Below are positions 53,112 to 60,338 of a stretch of DNA of 60,338 nt, in pieces (within the stretch, counting starts at the first letter, position 1; each line of letters starts with the position of its first letter). The DNA comes from Tranquillimonas alkanivorans. Its GTDB lineage: Bacteria; Pseudomonadota; Alphaproteobacteria; Rhodobacterales; Rhodobacteraceae. A model generated the notes under the pieces. It searched no databases and was not told the DNA's origin. It saw nothing but the letters and a program-made list of their open reading frames with translations. The stretch spans positions 1-60,338 of the forward strand of contig NZ_FOXA01000017.1 of the NCBI RefSeq assembly GCF_900115595.1. Direction: 5' to 3'. Made by a program: the position numbers and the translations under genes.

Positions 53112-54605
53112 CTACTGGATGCGCTGGCCGTTGGCGGTGATGCCGCCCTCGGGCGAGACTTCGATCAGCGACTCGAACTGATCGTCGTCCACTTCGCGGG
53201 CGAACATGCCCAGCATCATCTGCGCGCCCATCGCCTGCTGCTGCGGGACAAGGCCCATCTGCACGAGCGTCTCGAGCAGCGCATTCGCGCCCGAGAGGGT
53301 GAGCTGTACCGACCCCTCGGGCATCGCCGCGGGCATGCCCGGCATCGCGTCGCCCTCGAACGTGAACGCGCCTTCGCCGGTCAGTTCGGCCCCCCCGAGC
53401 GCCAGTGTCAGGGCATTGATGTTCACGCTCTCGACTTGCGCGGGCGCGCCCGCGCCGGTCATCGCCTCGGGGTCAGAGACGTCGACCAGCACCTTGGCGC
53501 GGCCGGACAGGTCCAGAAGCAGGGTCGCCGGGTCACGCGGGATCTGGCCGGTCGGGTCGATCATCGACCACAGCTCGTCGCCCACGGTCAGGCCCGAGAG
53601 GTTCAGAAGCAGCGCGAAATCCGACGCTTCGTCGCTCTGCGCGACGGGGATGGTCAGGCCGAAGGCGGTCTCTTCGATCGCGGCCGATACTTGGGGGAAG
53701 GGGATGGCGGCACCGGAGACGGTGAACTCGACGCCGGTATTGGCACCGCCGTAGCGGACGCTGTCGCCAGTAAAGGCGAAGTCCAGCGCGCCGGTGTCCG
53801 AGCTCGAGGAGATCGTCATGCTCTCCTCGCCGCTGACATCGAGCGTATAGCTTCCGCCGCCGTGGGTGTAGGTGCCGGACACGTCGAGGGCGCCCGAGAG
53901 GGCGGCGTCCGGATCCGACATCGCAACGAAATCCTGAAGCGTGCCCTCCGAGCTTGAGGCGATGTCGGAGAAGGCACCGTTCATCGTGAAGTCGCCCGAG
54001 CCGTCCGTTGCGCTGGCCGAGATGTCGACGGTCAGGCTTTCGGCTGCGAAGGCGCTGTCGAACCGGATCGGCGTGCCCTCGGTCAGGGAATAGGTGCCCT
54101 CCACCGCCTGGAGCACGAAGTCCATGTCGGTTTCTAGCGCCTCGCCCTCGGTCTCGACCTGCGCGACCTCGACGGTGAGCGACGGCGCGTCATAGGTGTA
54201 CGATGTCGTGTCGCCCTCGCCCGAAGCCACGACGACCAGGCCCGGCGCAGCCACGTTCAGCGCCATCTCGAACGGGGCAGCGTCTTCGGGCTTCATCGAC
54301 AGGTCCATGTCGTAGCTGTCGGACATGGTGATGCGCACCGTGCCATCGTCCTGCTCGCCCAGAACGATCCTCTCGATGGTGCCGGTCGCGGTGCCCTCGG
54401 GCATGTCGAAGCTGACCTCGACCTCCGACAGCGTCAGGGTGCCGCCCGACATCTCGCGGCTGCCAGCCTCGAGCGTGACGCCCGCGTCGGCGTACATCGA
54501 CTGCCACTCGTCCCACAGACCTTCGGCGCTAACCTGCGCGGCCGCTCCGGTCGCAAGGAACGGCAGAACGGCGGTCGTGCATGCGAGCGATCTGAGCGTG
54601 GTCAT
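53112..54605 (-). CDS. Secreted DUF2125-type protein
   Basis: This 497-residue periplasmic protein has a signal peptide (1-23, AAA|Q). Repetitive beta-strand sequence rich in Gly, Ser, Thr, Asp and acidic residues follows, typical of DUF2125 proteins, some of which resemble AsmA-like envelope proteins. The ATG at 54605 has GGGGAG upstream. Function is unknown. Confidence 0.8.
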   Translation of the reverse strand: MTTLRSLACTTAVLPFLATGAAAQVSAEGLWDEWQSMYADAGVTLEAGSREMSGGTLTLSEVEVSFDMPEGTATGTIERIVLGEQDDGTVRITMSDSYDMDLSMKPEDAAPFEMALNVAAPGLVVVASGEGDTTSYTYDAPSLTVEVAQVETEGEALETDMDFVLQAVEGTYSLTEGTPIRFDSAFAAESLTVDISASATDGSGDFTMNGAFSDIASSSEGTLQDFVAMSDPDAALSGALDVSGTYTHGGGSYTLDVSGEESMTISSSSDTGALDFAFTGDSVRYGGANTGVEFTVSGAAIPFPQVSAAIEETAFGLTIPVAQSDEASDFALLLNLSGLTVGDELWSMIDPTGQIPRDPATLLLDLSGRAKVLVDVSDPEAMTGAGAPAQVESVNINALTLALGGAELTGEGAFTFEGDAMPGMPAAMPEGSVQLTLSGANALLETLVQMGLVPQQQAMGAQMMLGMFAREVDDDQFESLIEVSPEGGITANGQRIQ

Positions 54606-54736
54606 GGAATGGTACTCCCCGGTGCCTATACTTGCCCGCAGCTTCGAAGTGTTGGACCTCAGGGTCAACCCGGATGCGGGGTAGAAACGCACCCGCCGCG
54701 GGGCTAGCGTCCGTACCAGGACAAAGGAGGCACGCG

Positions 54737-55492
54737 ATGACCGACATGACGGGCAAGACGGTTCTCATCACCGGGGCGAGCCGGGGGATCGGCGCGGCGG
54801 CGGCGCGCGCCTTCGCCGATGCGGGCGCCAAGGTGGTGTTGCTGGCGCGCAACGCCGACAAGATCGGTGATCTGGCGGGCGAGCTGGGCCGCGACACTGC
54901 GCTCGCCGTTCCCTGCGACGTCAGCCGGTACTGGGAGGTGCAGGCGGCGGTGGACGCGGCGGTCAAGACGTTCGGTAGCCTCGACGTCATGGTGAACAAC
55001 GCGGGCGTCATCGAGCCGATCGCGCATCTGCACGAGGTCGAGCCGGATGCCTGGGGCCAGGCGATCGACGTCAATCTGAAGGGCGTGTTCCACGGCATCC
55101 GCGCCGCCCTGCCGCTGATGATAGACGCGGGCGGCGGCACGATCCTCAACATCTCGTCCGGCGCGGCGCATGGTCCGGTCGAGGGTTGGTCGCAATACTG
55201 CGCATCGAAAGCCGGCGCCTACATGTTGACCCGGATGGCCGACGAAGAGGGGCGCGGCAAGGGCATCCGCGCGTTGGGGCTGTCGCCCGGCACCGTGGCG
55301 ACCGACATGCAGCGCGAGATCAAGGCGAGCGGTATCAACCCGGTGTCGCGGCTGGACTGGTCCGACCACATCCCGCCGGAATGGCCGGCGAAGGCACTGT
55401 TGTGGATGTGCACGGCCGATGCCGACGACTTCCTCGGCCGGGACGTGTCGCTTCGCGACCCGGACATCCGCAAGCGCCTGGACCTGGGCTGA
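54737..55492 (+). CDS. SDR-family oxidoreductase
   Basis: The 251-residue classical short-chain dehydrogenase has cofactor site TGASRGIGAAAARAF (about 12-26), NNAG at about 86, Ser of NISSG, and catalytic YCASK (about 154-158). AAAGGAGG lies eight bases before the ATG. The substrate is unknown. Confidence 0.9.
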   Translation: MTDMTGKTVLITGASRGIGAAAARAFADAGAKVVLLARNADKIGDLAGELGRDTALAVPCDVSRYWEVQAAVDAAVKTFGSLDVMVNNAGVIEPIAHLHEVEPDAWGQAIDVNLKGVFHGIRAALPLMIDAGGGTILNISSGAAHGPVEGWSQYCASKAGAYMLTRMADEEGRGKGIRALGLSPGTVATDMQREIKASGINPVSRLDWSDHIPPEWPAKALLWMCTADADDFLGRDVSLRDPDIRKRLDLG

Positions 55493-55523
55493 GGGGCTCG
55501 CCGCGGTGCGCGCTCATTGAAAT

Positions 55524-55548
55524 GCGGGCCCGGCACTGCCGGACCCGC
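55524..55548. terminator. Hairpin between convergent SDR gene and the small minus-strand gene
   Basis: GCGGGCCCGG (55524-55533) pairs with CCGGACCCGC (55539-55548), one mismatch, over a five-base loop. On the minus strand it is followed by CATTTC. It can serve transcripts from both sides. Confidence 0.5.
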
Positions 55549-55669
55549 CTGGGTGCTGAAAAGAAGAACGGGCCACTCACGGTCACGTGTCCGTAATTCA
55601 TCGGACGAGGGATCAAGCAGGTTCAGCAGCAGACGGTTCCCGATCTTCCGCTACGAAATGGGAAATAAT

Positions 55670-55843
55670 TCACGTGCGGCGCAGAACCGTGCCGACGCCG
55701 CGGATCTTGAAGTGGGTCTCGCCCAGCTTCTCAAGCTCCGTTCAGTCCTCCAGCCGGGGAGTGCCGTCGCCAAGGATCGCCGTGTACCGGCCGCCCTTAT
55801 CGTCCGTTGCTGTGACGGCCTCATGCTTCGGGTCTTGCGTCAT
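55670..55843 (-). pseudogene. Small conserved-looking gene with an in-frame TGA
   Basis: AGGAGG lies six bases before an ATG at 55843, and the frame reads MTQDPKHEAVTATDDKGGRY...PRLED. A TGA (55744-55742) then interrupts it, and the same frame continues TELEKLGETHFKIRGVGTVL to a second stop at 55670. Both halves look like real protein, so a 57-position gene seems to be split by TGA, most simply a TGG (Trp) to TGA change. Selenocysteine insertion is possible in principle; the following AGCTT-GAG-AAGCT stem is too small for a bacterial SECIS. It lies 63 bases after dapB on the same strand. Function is unknown. Confidence 0.55.
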
Positions 55844-55906
55844 CCGGGCCTCCTGTTCCTTCAGGTCAGGAAGCCCCGGTCAGGTGGCAGGTTCCGCGCC
55901 GAGCGG

Positions 55907-56722
55907 CTACTTCAGGCCGAGCACGTCGATCATGTCGTAGTGCCCGGGCATCCGGTCCAGCCCCCACAGCGCCGCCTTCAGCGCGCCGCGTGCGAACAAG
56001 CTGCGGTCGCTGGCGTTGTGGCTGATGGTGATCTGCTCGCCGTCGCCCGCGAACATTACGTCGTGCCGTCCCACGATGTCGCCGCCCCGGATGGCCGAGA
56101 AGCCGATCCGTCCACGCTCGCGCGCATGCGTGATCCCGTCGCGGCCGCGGTCGGACATGGCCGAAAGGTTCACGCCGCGCCCCTCGGCCGCGGCCTCGCC
56201 CAGCATCAGCGCGGTGCCCGAGGGTGCGTCGACCTTGTGGCGGTGGTGCGCCTCGACGATCTCGATGTCGTAGCTATCGTCGAGCGCGGCGGCGACCTGC
56301 TTCACGAGTTGCAGCAGAAGGTTCACGCCGAGGCTCATGTTGCCCGCGCGAACGACGACCGCGTGGCGCGCCGCCGCGTCGATCTTCTGGATGTCTTCTT
56401 CGCTCAACCCCGTCGTGCCGATCACGTGCACGATCCGCGCCTGCGCCGCCGTGGCCGCAAACTCCACCGTCGCCGCCGGCGCGGTGAAGTCGATCACCGC
56501 CCGCGCCCGCGCGAACGCCTCGAGCGGGTCGGTTTCCACCGTCACGCCAAGGGGCGCGCCGCCCATCGCCTCACCCACGTCTCGGCCGATCCAGTCATGA
56601 CCCTCATGCTCGATCGCGCCGACCAGCCGCGCGTCCGGGCTGGCGTTGACGCAAGCCATCAGCATCCGCCCCATCCGGCCGGACACACCCGTGACCACGA
56701 TCCCCGGCAACTCGTCCATCAT
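55907..56722 (-). CDS. dapB: 4-hydroxy-tetrahydrodipicolinate reductase DapB
   Basis: This 271-residue lysine/diaminopimelate pathway enzyme has NAD(P)H site [13 protein letters not shown] (about 10-22), DFTAP (about 95) and GTTGL. The catalytic [21 protein letters not shown] (about 155-175) carries the active His and Lys. GGAGGCGG precedes tandem ATGs at 56722 and 56719. Confidence 0.96.
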   Translation of the reverse strand: MMDELPGIVVTGVSGRMGRMLMACVNASPDARLVGAIEHEGHDWIGRDVGEAMGGAPLGVTVETDPLEAFARARAVIDFTAPAATVEFAATAAQARIVHVIGTTGLSEEDIQKIDAAARHAVVVRAGNMSLGVNLLLQLVKQVAAALDDSYDIEIVEAHHRHKVDAPSGTALMLGEAAAEGRGVNLSAMSDRGRDGITHARERGRIGFSAIRGGDIVGRHDVMFAGDGEQITISHNASDRSLFARGALKAALWGLDRMPGHYDMIDVLGLK

Positions 56723-56818
56723 CCGCCTCCATGCCTGTGCGCGCCCGGTCTAGCGGCGCGCCGCCCGTAGGGCAAAGCCGTTGTTGCGCCGGGGCCGCGA
56801 CGCGCTTACATCGCGGCC

Positions 56819-57217
56819 ATGGCTAAGAACCGCTCTCACGAAGGCTCCGGCCCCTCTCAGCGCCAACTGCGCGTCGGTGAACTGATCCGCCGAACGCTGT
56901 CGGACGTGCTGAACCGGGGTGACATCCACGACCCCGACCTCAACCGGCTGTCGATCACGGTGGCCGAGGTGCGCACCTCGCCCGACCTGAAGGTGGCGAC
57001 GGCCTACGTCATGCCGCTCGGCGGGAAGAACACGGACGAGGCGTTGGCGCTCTTGCGCCGCAACAAGGGCGAACTGCGCCGTGCGCTGTCGAAAGAGATG
57101 ACGATGAAGTACTCGCCCGAGCTGCGCTTCGTCATCGACGAAACCTTCGACCGCATGGACGAGACGCGCCGCCTGTTCGAGCGCGACGACGTGCGCCGGG
57201 ACCTGGACGACGATTGA
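56819..57217 (+). CDS. rbfA: Ribosome-binding factor A
   Basis: The 132-residue KH-like protein helps mature the 30S 5' end. [42 protein letters not shown] and [14 protein letters not shown] are the expected motifs. Its stop overlaps the next start (TGATG), and truB follows one gene later, the common rbfA-truB arrangement with an extra gene inserted. Confidence 0.96.
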   Translation: MAKNRSHEGSGPSQRQLRVGELIRRTLSDVLNRGDIHDPDLNRLSITVAEVRTSPDLKVATAYVMPLGGKNTDEALALLRRNKGELRRALSKEMTMKYSPELRFVIDETFDRMDETRRLFERDDVRRDLDDD

Positions 57218-57954
57218 TGCTGGCCCGCGTGGCTTTCATCCTGGGGGCGCTGCTAGGCGCTCCCGCCTCGGCGGCCGACTGTGCGCGGACCGACTTCGAC
57301 GGCGCACCCATCTCGTGGTGCCGTGTTGATCTGGAGCGGCAGGAACTGCGCCTCTGGCTGAACGACGAATCCGGCGCGCCCTTCGGCAGCTTCTTCAGCT
57401 TGGACCGTGCGCTGCAGGCCGAGGGCAAGAGGCTGGGCGTGGCGATGAACGGCGGCATGTACCACGAGGACCGTTCGCCTGTCGGCCATTTCATCGAGGA
57501 CGGCGAAGAGAAGATGCGCGTCATCACTTCGGACGGACCTGGCAACTTCGGCCTGCTGCCCAACGGCGTGCTGTGCATCCAAGAAGATCGCGCCGCGATC
57601 CTGGAGAGCCGGCGTTACGCAGACGAGCAGCCGGATTGCCGCTTCGCCACGCAATCAGGCCCGATGCTGGTGATCGACGGCGCGCTGCATCCCCGGTTCC
57701 TGAAGGATAGCTCCTCGCTCAACTACCGTAACGGTGTCGGCATCAGCGCCGACGGGCGCGAGGCGGTGCTGGCGATCTCGGACGTGCCGGTGAATTTCCA
57801 CCACTTCGCGCGGTTCTTCCGCGACCATGCCGGTACGCCCGACGCGCTGTTCCTCGACGGCAGCGTGTCGAAGCTGCACGCCCCCGCACTCGGCCGTTCG
57901 GACGTGGGCCGGATGATGGGGCCGATCCTGGGCACGGTGCAGCCCGCCGATTGA
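57217..57954 (+). CDS. Phosphodiester-glycosidase-like (DUF2233) secreted protein
   Basis: This 245-residue protein has a signal peptide (1-20, ASA|AD). The NAGPA/DUF2233 domain has VAMNGGMYHEDRSPVGHFIEDG, LLPNGVLCI, ATQSGPMLVIDG, RNGVGIS and DALFLDGSVSKL. The mammalian relative uncovers phosphodiester-linked sugars; the bacterial role is not known. It sits between rbfA and truB, overlapping the rbfA stop by one base. Confidence 0.87.
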   Translation: MLARVAFILGALLGAPASAADCARTDFDGAPISWCRVDLERQELRLWLNDESGAPFGSFFSLDRALQAEGKRLGVAMNGGMYHEDRSPVGHFIEDGEEKMRVITSDGPGNFGLLPNGVLCIQEDRAAILESRRYADEQPDCRFATQSGPMLVIDGALHPRFLKDSSSLNYRNGVGISADGREAVLAISDVPVNFHHFARFFRDHAGTPDALFLDGSVSKLHAPALGRSDVGRMMGPILGTVQPAD

Positions 57955-58010
57955 CGGGCCTGCCGGCGCGGGATAGCACCCGCGCCTTGCGAAGCTGACA
58001 GAGGGCGATC

Positions 58011-58916
58011 ATGGCAAGACGACGCAAGGGGCGCGACATCTCGGGGTGGCTGATCCTCGACAAGCCGGCCGGTCCCGGCTCGACCGACATGGTCAACAAG
58101 GTCCGCTGGGCCTTCGGCGCCAAAAAAGCCGGCCATGCCGGCACGCTCGACCCCGCCGCGACGGGGCTTCTGGCGATCGCGCTGGGCGAGGCGACGAAGG
58201 TCATCCCGCACGTCACAGACGCGATGAAGGCCTATCGCTTCACTATGCGGCTGGGCCAGGCTACCACCACCGACGATGCCGAGGGCGAGGTGATCCGCAC
58301 CTCGGACCTGCGCCCCGACGATGCCGCCATCGAGGAGGCGCTGCAGGGCTACATCGGCGACATCATGCAGGTCCCGCCCCAGTTCTCGGCAGTGAAGGTT
58401 GAGGGCGAACGCGCCTATGACCTTGCGCGCGAGGGTGAGCGCACTGATCTCGCCGCACGTCCGCTGTACGTTGAGAGCCTGCGCCTGATCGCGCGGCCCG
58501 ACGCGGACCATGCCGAGCTGGAACTGGTGTGCGGCAAGGGAGGATATGTCCGCTCCATCGCGCGCGACCTCGGACAGGACCTAGGCTGCGAGGCGCATGT
58601 CACCGCGCTGCGCCGCCTCTGGTCCGGCCCCTTCGACCTTGAGGATGCGGTGACGCTGGACCGGATCGAGGAGCTGGCCAAGACGCCCGAGATCGACGCG
58701 CTTCTGCTTCCGCTCGAGGACGGGCTGACCGACCTGCCCGAGGCCCGCTGCACCGCCGAGGGCGCGGCACGCCTGCGCAACGGCAATCCTGGGATGGTCT
58801 TCACCTCGGACGCCGAGTACGGCGACACCGCCTGGGCGTCGTGGGAGGGCCGCGCCGTCGCTATCGGCACCTACCGCGGCGGAGAGCTCCACCCGAGCCG
58901 CGTGTTCACCGCCTGA
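58011..58916 (+). CDS. truB: tRNA pseudouridine(55) synthase TruB
   Basis: The 301-residue enzyme makes pseudouridine 55 in tRNA T loops. [14 protein letters not shown], the catalytic Asp in [14 protein letters not shown] (about 41-54), [24 protein letters not shown] and [13 protein letters not shown] are intact. It forms the usual cluster with rbfA. Confidence 0.96.
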   Translation: MARRRKGRDISGWLILDKPAGPGSTDMVNKVRWAFGAKKAGHAGTLDPAATGLLAIALGEATKVIPHVTDAMKAYRFTMRLGQATTTDDAEGEVIRTSDLRPDDAAIEEALQGYIGDIMQVPPQFSAVKVEGERAYDLAREGERTDLAARPLYVESLRLIARPDADHAELELVCGKGGYVRSIARDLGQDLGCEAHVTALRRLWSGPFDLEDAVTLDRIEELAKTPEIDALLLPLEDGLTDLPEARCTAEGAARLRNGNPGMVFTSDAEYGDTAWASWEGRAVAIGTYRGGELHPSRVFTA

Positions 58917-59238
58917 GGCTGTGGATCCCGCTGGAGGGGCGGGATGCGCACGTCGCCCGTTGGCCAGAGCTTAATTGCTGGGCGCAGGGGGCGAGGTCAG
59001 TTCGACCAGCGGATCGGCTTGGCTGGACCGACAGCGATCCTGGAAGGAAATGGGCGTCCCGCTCGCGAGCCGGGCGGTGCGCCTGGAGGATGGGAGGAGG
59101 CCGTCGTGCCAGAATCGGTCCGCCGATGCAGAACAGTCCGCGCCGGCGGTCGTGCCGACTTCCTCAGGACCGACCGCAGTCGCCGCCGCGCGGAGGGCGA
59201 CCGTGCTAGAGCTGCATCGCTCTACATTTGAGAAAAGG
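58917..59238. other. Intergenic region after truB, no convincing gene
   Basis: These 322 bases contain open frames on both strands but none with a ribosome site or recognisable motif. They are the chromosomal sequence that once followed the 3' end of tRNA-Cys. Confidence 0.45.
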
Positions 59239-59287
59239 TGGAGGCGAGTACCGGAATCGAACCGGTGTACACGGATTTGCAATCCGC
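59239..59287 (-). repeat. 3' half of tRNA-Cys(GCA): attachment-site remnant
   Basis: On the minus strand GCGGATTGCAAATCCG (anticodon arm, anticodon GCA) is followed by a normal variable loop, a CCGGTTCGATTCCGG T arm and the 3' acceptor strand with CCA. The 5' half (acceptor and D arm) is missing; upstream sequence is unrelated. Such a 3' half is what remains at the far end of an element that integrated in the tRNA anticodon region. The complete gene should lie at the other end of the island, outside this window. Confidence 0.8.
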
Positions 59288-59424
59288 GCGAAGGCACTGT
59301 TTTCCTTTCATTTTCTTGCAAACTATCCCGAGAGGCGCCTGTAGGAATATCAGGTAGTTATCAGGGCGATGTAAACTGCAGTTCAGCGCACTGACGACGG
59401 ATCCACGAGCAGGCAACCCTCGAT

Positions 59425-59444
59425 GAGAAAGCCCCAACCGGGGC
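59425..59444 (-). terminator. Rho-independent terminator downstream of vsr
   Basis: On the minus strand GCCCC (59444-59440) and GGGGC (59435-59431) pair over loop GGTT and are followed by TTTCTC. It lies about 120 bases beyond the vsr stop. Confidence 0.6.
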
Positions 59445-59564
59445 CGTATGTGCGGCTCGCCCCGTGGGGTTGGCGGTGACGGTGCGTCTCCGAAGGGGCG
59501 ACGCCTTCGGGTATGCCGGCATAAGCCGTACTGGTGAGTCAGCAAGGAAGCTAAGGAATGCCAG

Positions 59565-60047
59565 TCACTCCTGACCGCATGGCCAGGAACAGCGTGCTTC
59601 TTCTTCGCCGAGCTGAGCTTGAAGTTCATTCGACCGCAACCACGCTGACAGGAGGTCGGCGGAGGCACTTACCTGATCGGACTTCCGAAGGGCGCACTCC
59701 CACACTGTTGCGATGCGCCACCCGTCCTCCAGAAGCTTCCTGCGAACCGCCCTGTCCCGAGCGACATTCGCTTCGAATTTCGCCTTCCAGAAGTCCGCGC
59801 GAGTCGAGGGGCTGGTCGCATACCGACACCCCTCGTGACGATGCCAGAAGCACCCGTGCACGAAGACGACGGCGCGATGCTTCGGCAGAAGGAGGTCCGG
59901 TCGACCAAGGACCCTTTTTGAATGAAGCCGGAAGCGAAAGCCTCGCGCGTGCAAGGCTCGCCTTAGAGCAAGCTCGGGCTTGGTGTCCTTGCCCCTGATC
60001 CCCGACATCATCCGGGAGCTGAGAACGGCGGTGAGAAAGTCGGCCAC
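59565..60047 (-). CDS. vsr: Very short patch repair endonuclease Vsr
   Basis: This 160-residue enzyme nicks T:G mismatches arising from 5-methylcytosine deamination. The family motifs are all present: SSRMMSGIRGKDTKPE (about 10-25), RPDLLLPKHRAVVFVHGCFWHRHEGC (catalytic Asp and His) and WEC. The start is GTG at 60047. Vsr genes normally lie beside a Dcm-type cytosine methyltransferase, but here an insertion sequence begins within about 14 bases of its start, so the partner has been displaced or lies beyond the window. It belongs to the tRNA-Cys island. Confidence 0.9.
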   Translation of the reverse strand: MADFLTAVLSSRMMSGIRGKDTKPELALRRALHARGFRFRLHSKRVLGRPDLLLPKHRAVVFVHGCFWHRHEGCRYATSPSTRADFWKAKFEANVARDRAVRRKLLEDGWRIATVWECALRKSDQVSASADLLSAWLRSNELQAQLGEEEARCSWPCGQE

Positions 60048-60060
60048 GGTAGCGGCGGGA

Positions 60061-60338
60061 TGAGCCCGCTGCGGGCGGCGTAAAAGTCGTCCACCTTTAC
60101 CCTTTCTGGTGACGGGGAGGGTGGGAGGATTTTCACCGTGGACTTGTATCGCAAGGTGCGACTGGCGTGTGCCGAGGGGATGAGCCAGCGCGAGGCAGCG
60201 CGTCAGTTTGGGATTTCCCGCGACAGCGTTCAGAAGATGTTGGAATTTTCGGTTCCGCCTGGATACCGGCGGACGGCGCCGGTGAAGCGGCCGAAGCTGG
60301 ATGGGTTCACCGAGATCATCGATGGCTGGCTTGAGGAC
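60061..60338 (+). mobile_element. IS21-family element, left end (runs off the window)
   Basis: The sequence from about 60061 (starting TG, as IS21 ends do) leads into an istA-type gene. Repeated GTAAAAG/TTTAC and GTCCACC patches look like terminal transposase-binding repeats. The exact boundary and the target duplication cannot be seen because the other end is missing. Confidence 0.6.
60138..60338 (+). CDS. istA: IS21-family transposase IstA, N-terminal part
   Basis: The first 67 codons are present. The peptide VDLYRKVRLACAEGMSQREA followed by ARQFGISRDSVQKML is the helix-turn-helix start of IstA, and the DDE domain would follow beyond the window. The start is GTG with GGGAGG nine bases upstream. 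Confidence 0.85.
   Translation, partial: MDLYRKVRLACAEGMSQREAARQFGISRDSVQKMLEFSVPPGYRRTAPVKRPKLDGFTEIIDGWLED

Noticed and set aside
55700-55745. Selenocysteine insertion at the in-frame TGA
   Set aside because: The stem after the TGA has five pairs with a three-base loop and lacks the features of a bacterial SECIS, and no sel genes are in the window. A stop mutation is simpler.
59239-59312. Complete tRNA-Cys gene
   Set aside because: The acceptor 5' strand and D arm are absent upstream of the anticodon arm, so only a 3' half remains.
58971-59321. Minus-strand open frame reading through the tRNA-Cys fragment
   Set aside because: It starts inside the island sequence and translates the tRNA remnant, so it cannot be an ancestral gene.

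Overview
The window is high-GC alphaproteobacterial DNA, almost certainly from the Rhodobacteraceae/Paracoccaceae (Roseobacter-Rhodobacter group). The grounds are very GC-rich codon use, a petP-petR type MarR/OmpR regulator pair, an FzlA-like GST-fold division protein, and core genes (gltBD, dxs-ispA-xseB, dapB, rbfA, truB, ilvE, uppP) resembling that family. Two tRNA-linked mobile regions bound a mainly chromosomal stretch, and the window ends inside an insertion sequence.

Layout. 1-4180 has visibly lower GC and looks acquired. It holds an unassigned structured stretch (1-677), a lipoprotein plus outer-membrane-barrel pair (862-2769), and a tyrosine integrase (2928-4100) against the 3' end of tRNA-Leu(CAG). 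A perfect 78-bp inverted repeat that includes the tRNA 3' end brackets this block. 4407-19455 carries an NDUFA9-like SDR protein, uppP, gltD, a repeat-rich OmpA protein, gltB, mtgA, fzlA, queG, an App1-type phosphatase and a DMT exporter. 19483-31173 carries ilvE, petPR, a Tat-type lipoprotein M48 protease, a deacylase, a FlaA1/CapD nucleotide-sugar enzyme, tRNA-Arg(CCT), a LacI-type regulator, an HNH nuclease, a flavoprotein, an MFS carrier and zapE.

The most interesting block is 31182-41922. A tightly overlapping minus-strand operon, nqrABCDEF-apbE-nqrM-CBS, is divergent from a pentaheme cytochrome c and a monoheme c lipoprotein, which are followed by a CHASE-type sensor kinase. A textbook FNR-type box lies at the exact midpoint between the two divergent start codons. 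NqrB is short and appears to lack the threonine that carries FMN in canonical NqrB, although NqrC, NqrF, the NqrD/E cysteines, ApbE and NqrM are intact. My inference is an oxygen-regulated NADH-dependent electron-transfer module coupling a variant Nqr complex to periplasmic multiheme cytochromes.

41941-58916 returns to core and small conserved genes: GNAT, HDAC-like deacetylase, xseB-ispA-dxs, a six-helix membrane protein, SDR proteins, a methyltransferase remnant, DUF1810, SelW-like, topoisomerase IB, CysQ-like, pmbA, DUF2125, dapB, rbfA, DUF2233 and truB. It also contains a small gene interrupted by an in-frame TGA. From 59239 onward a 3' half of tRNA-Cys marks the edge of a second island. 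This carries a vsr mismatch endonuclease and the start of an IS21-family element, which runs off the window end.
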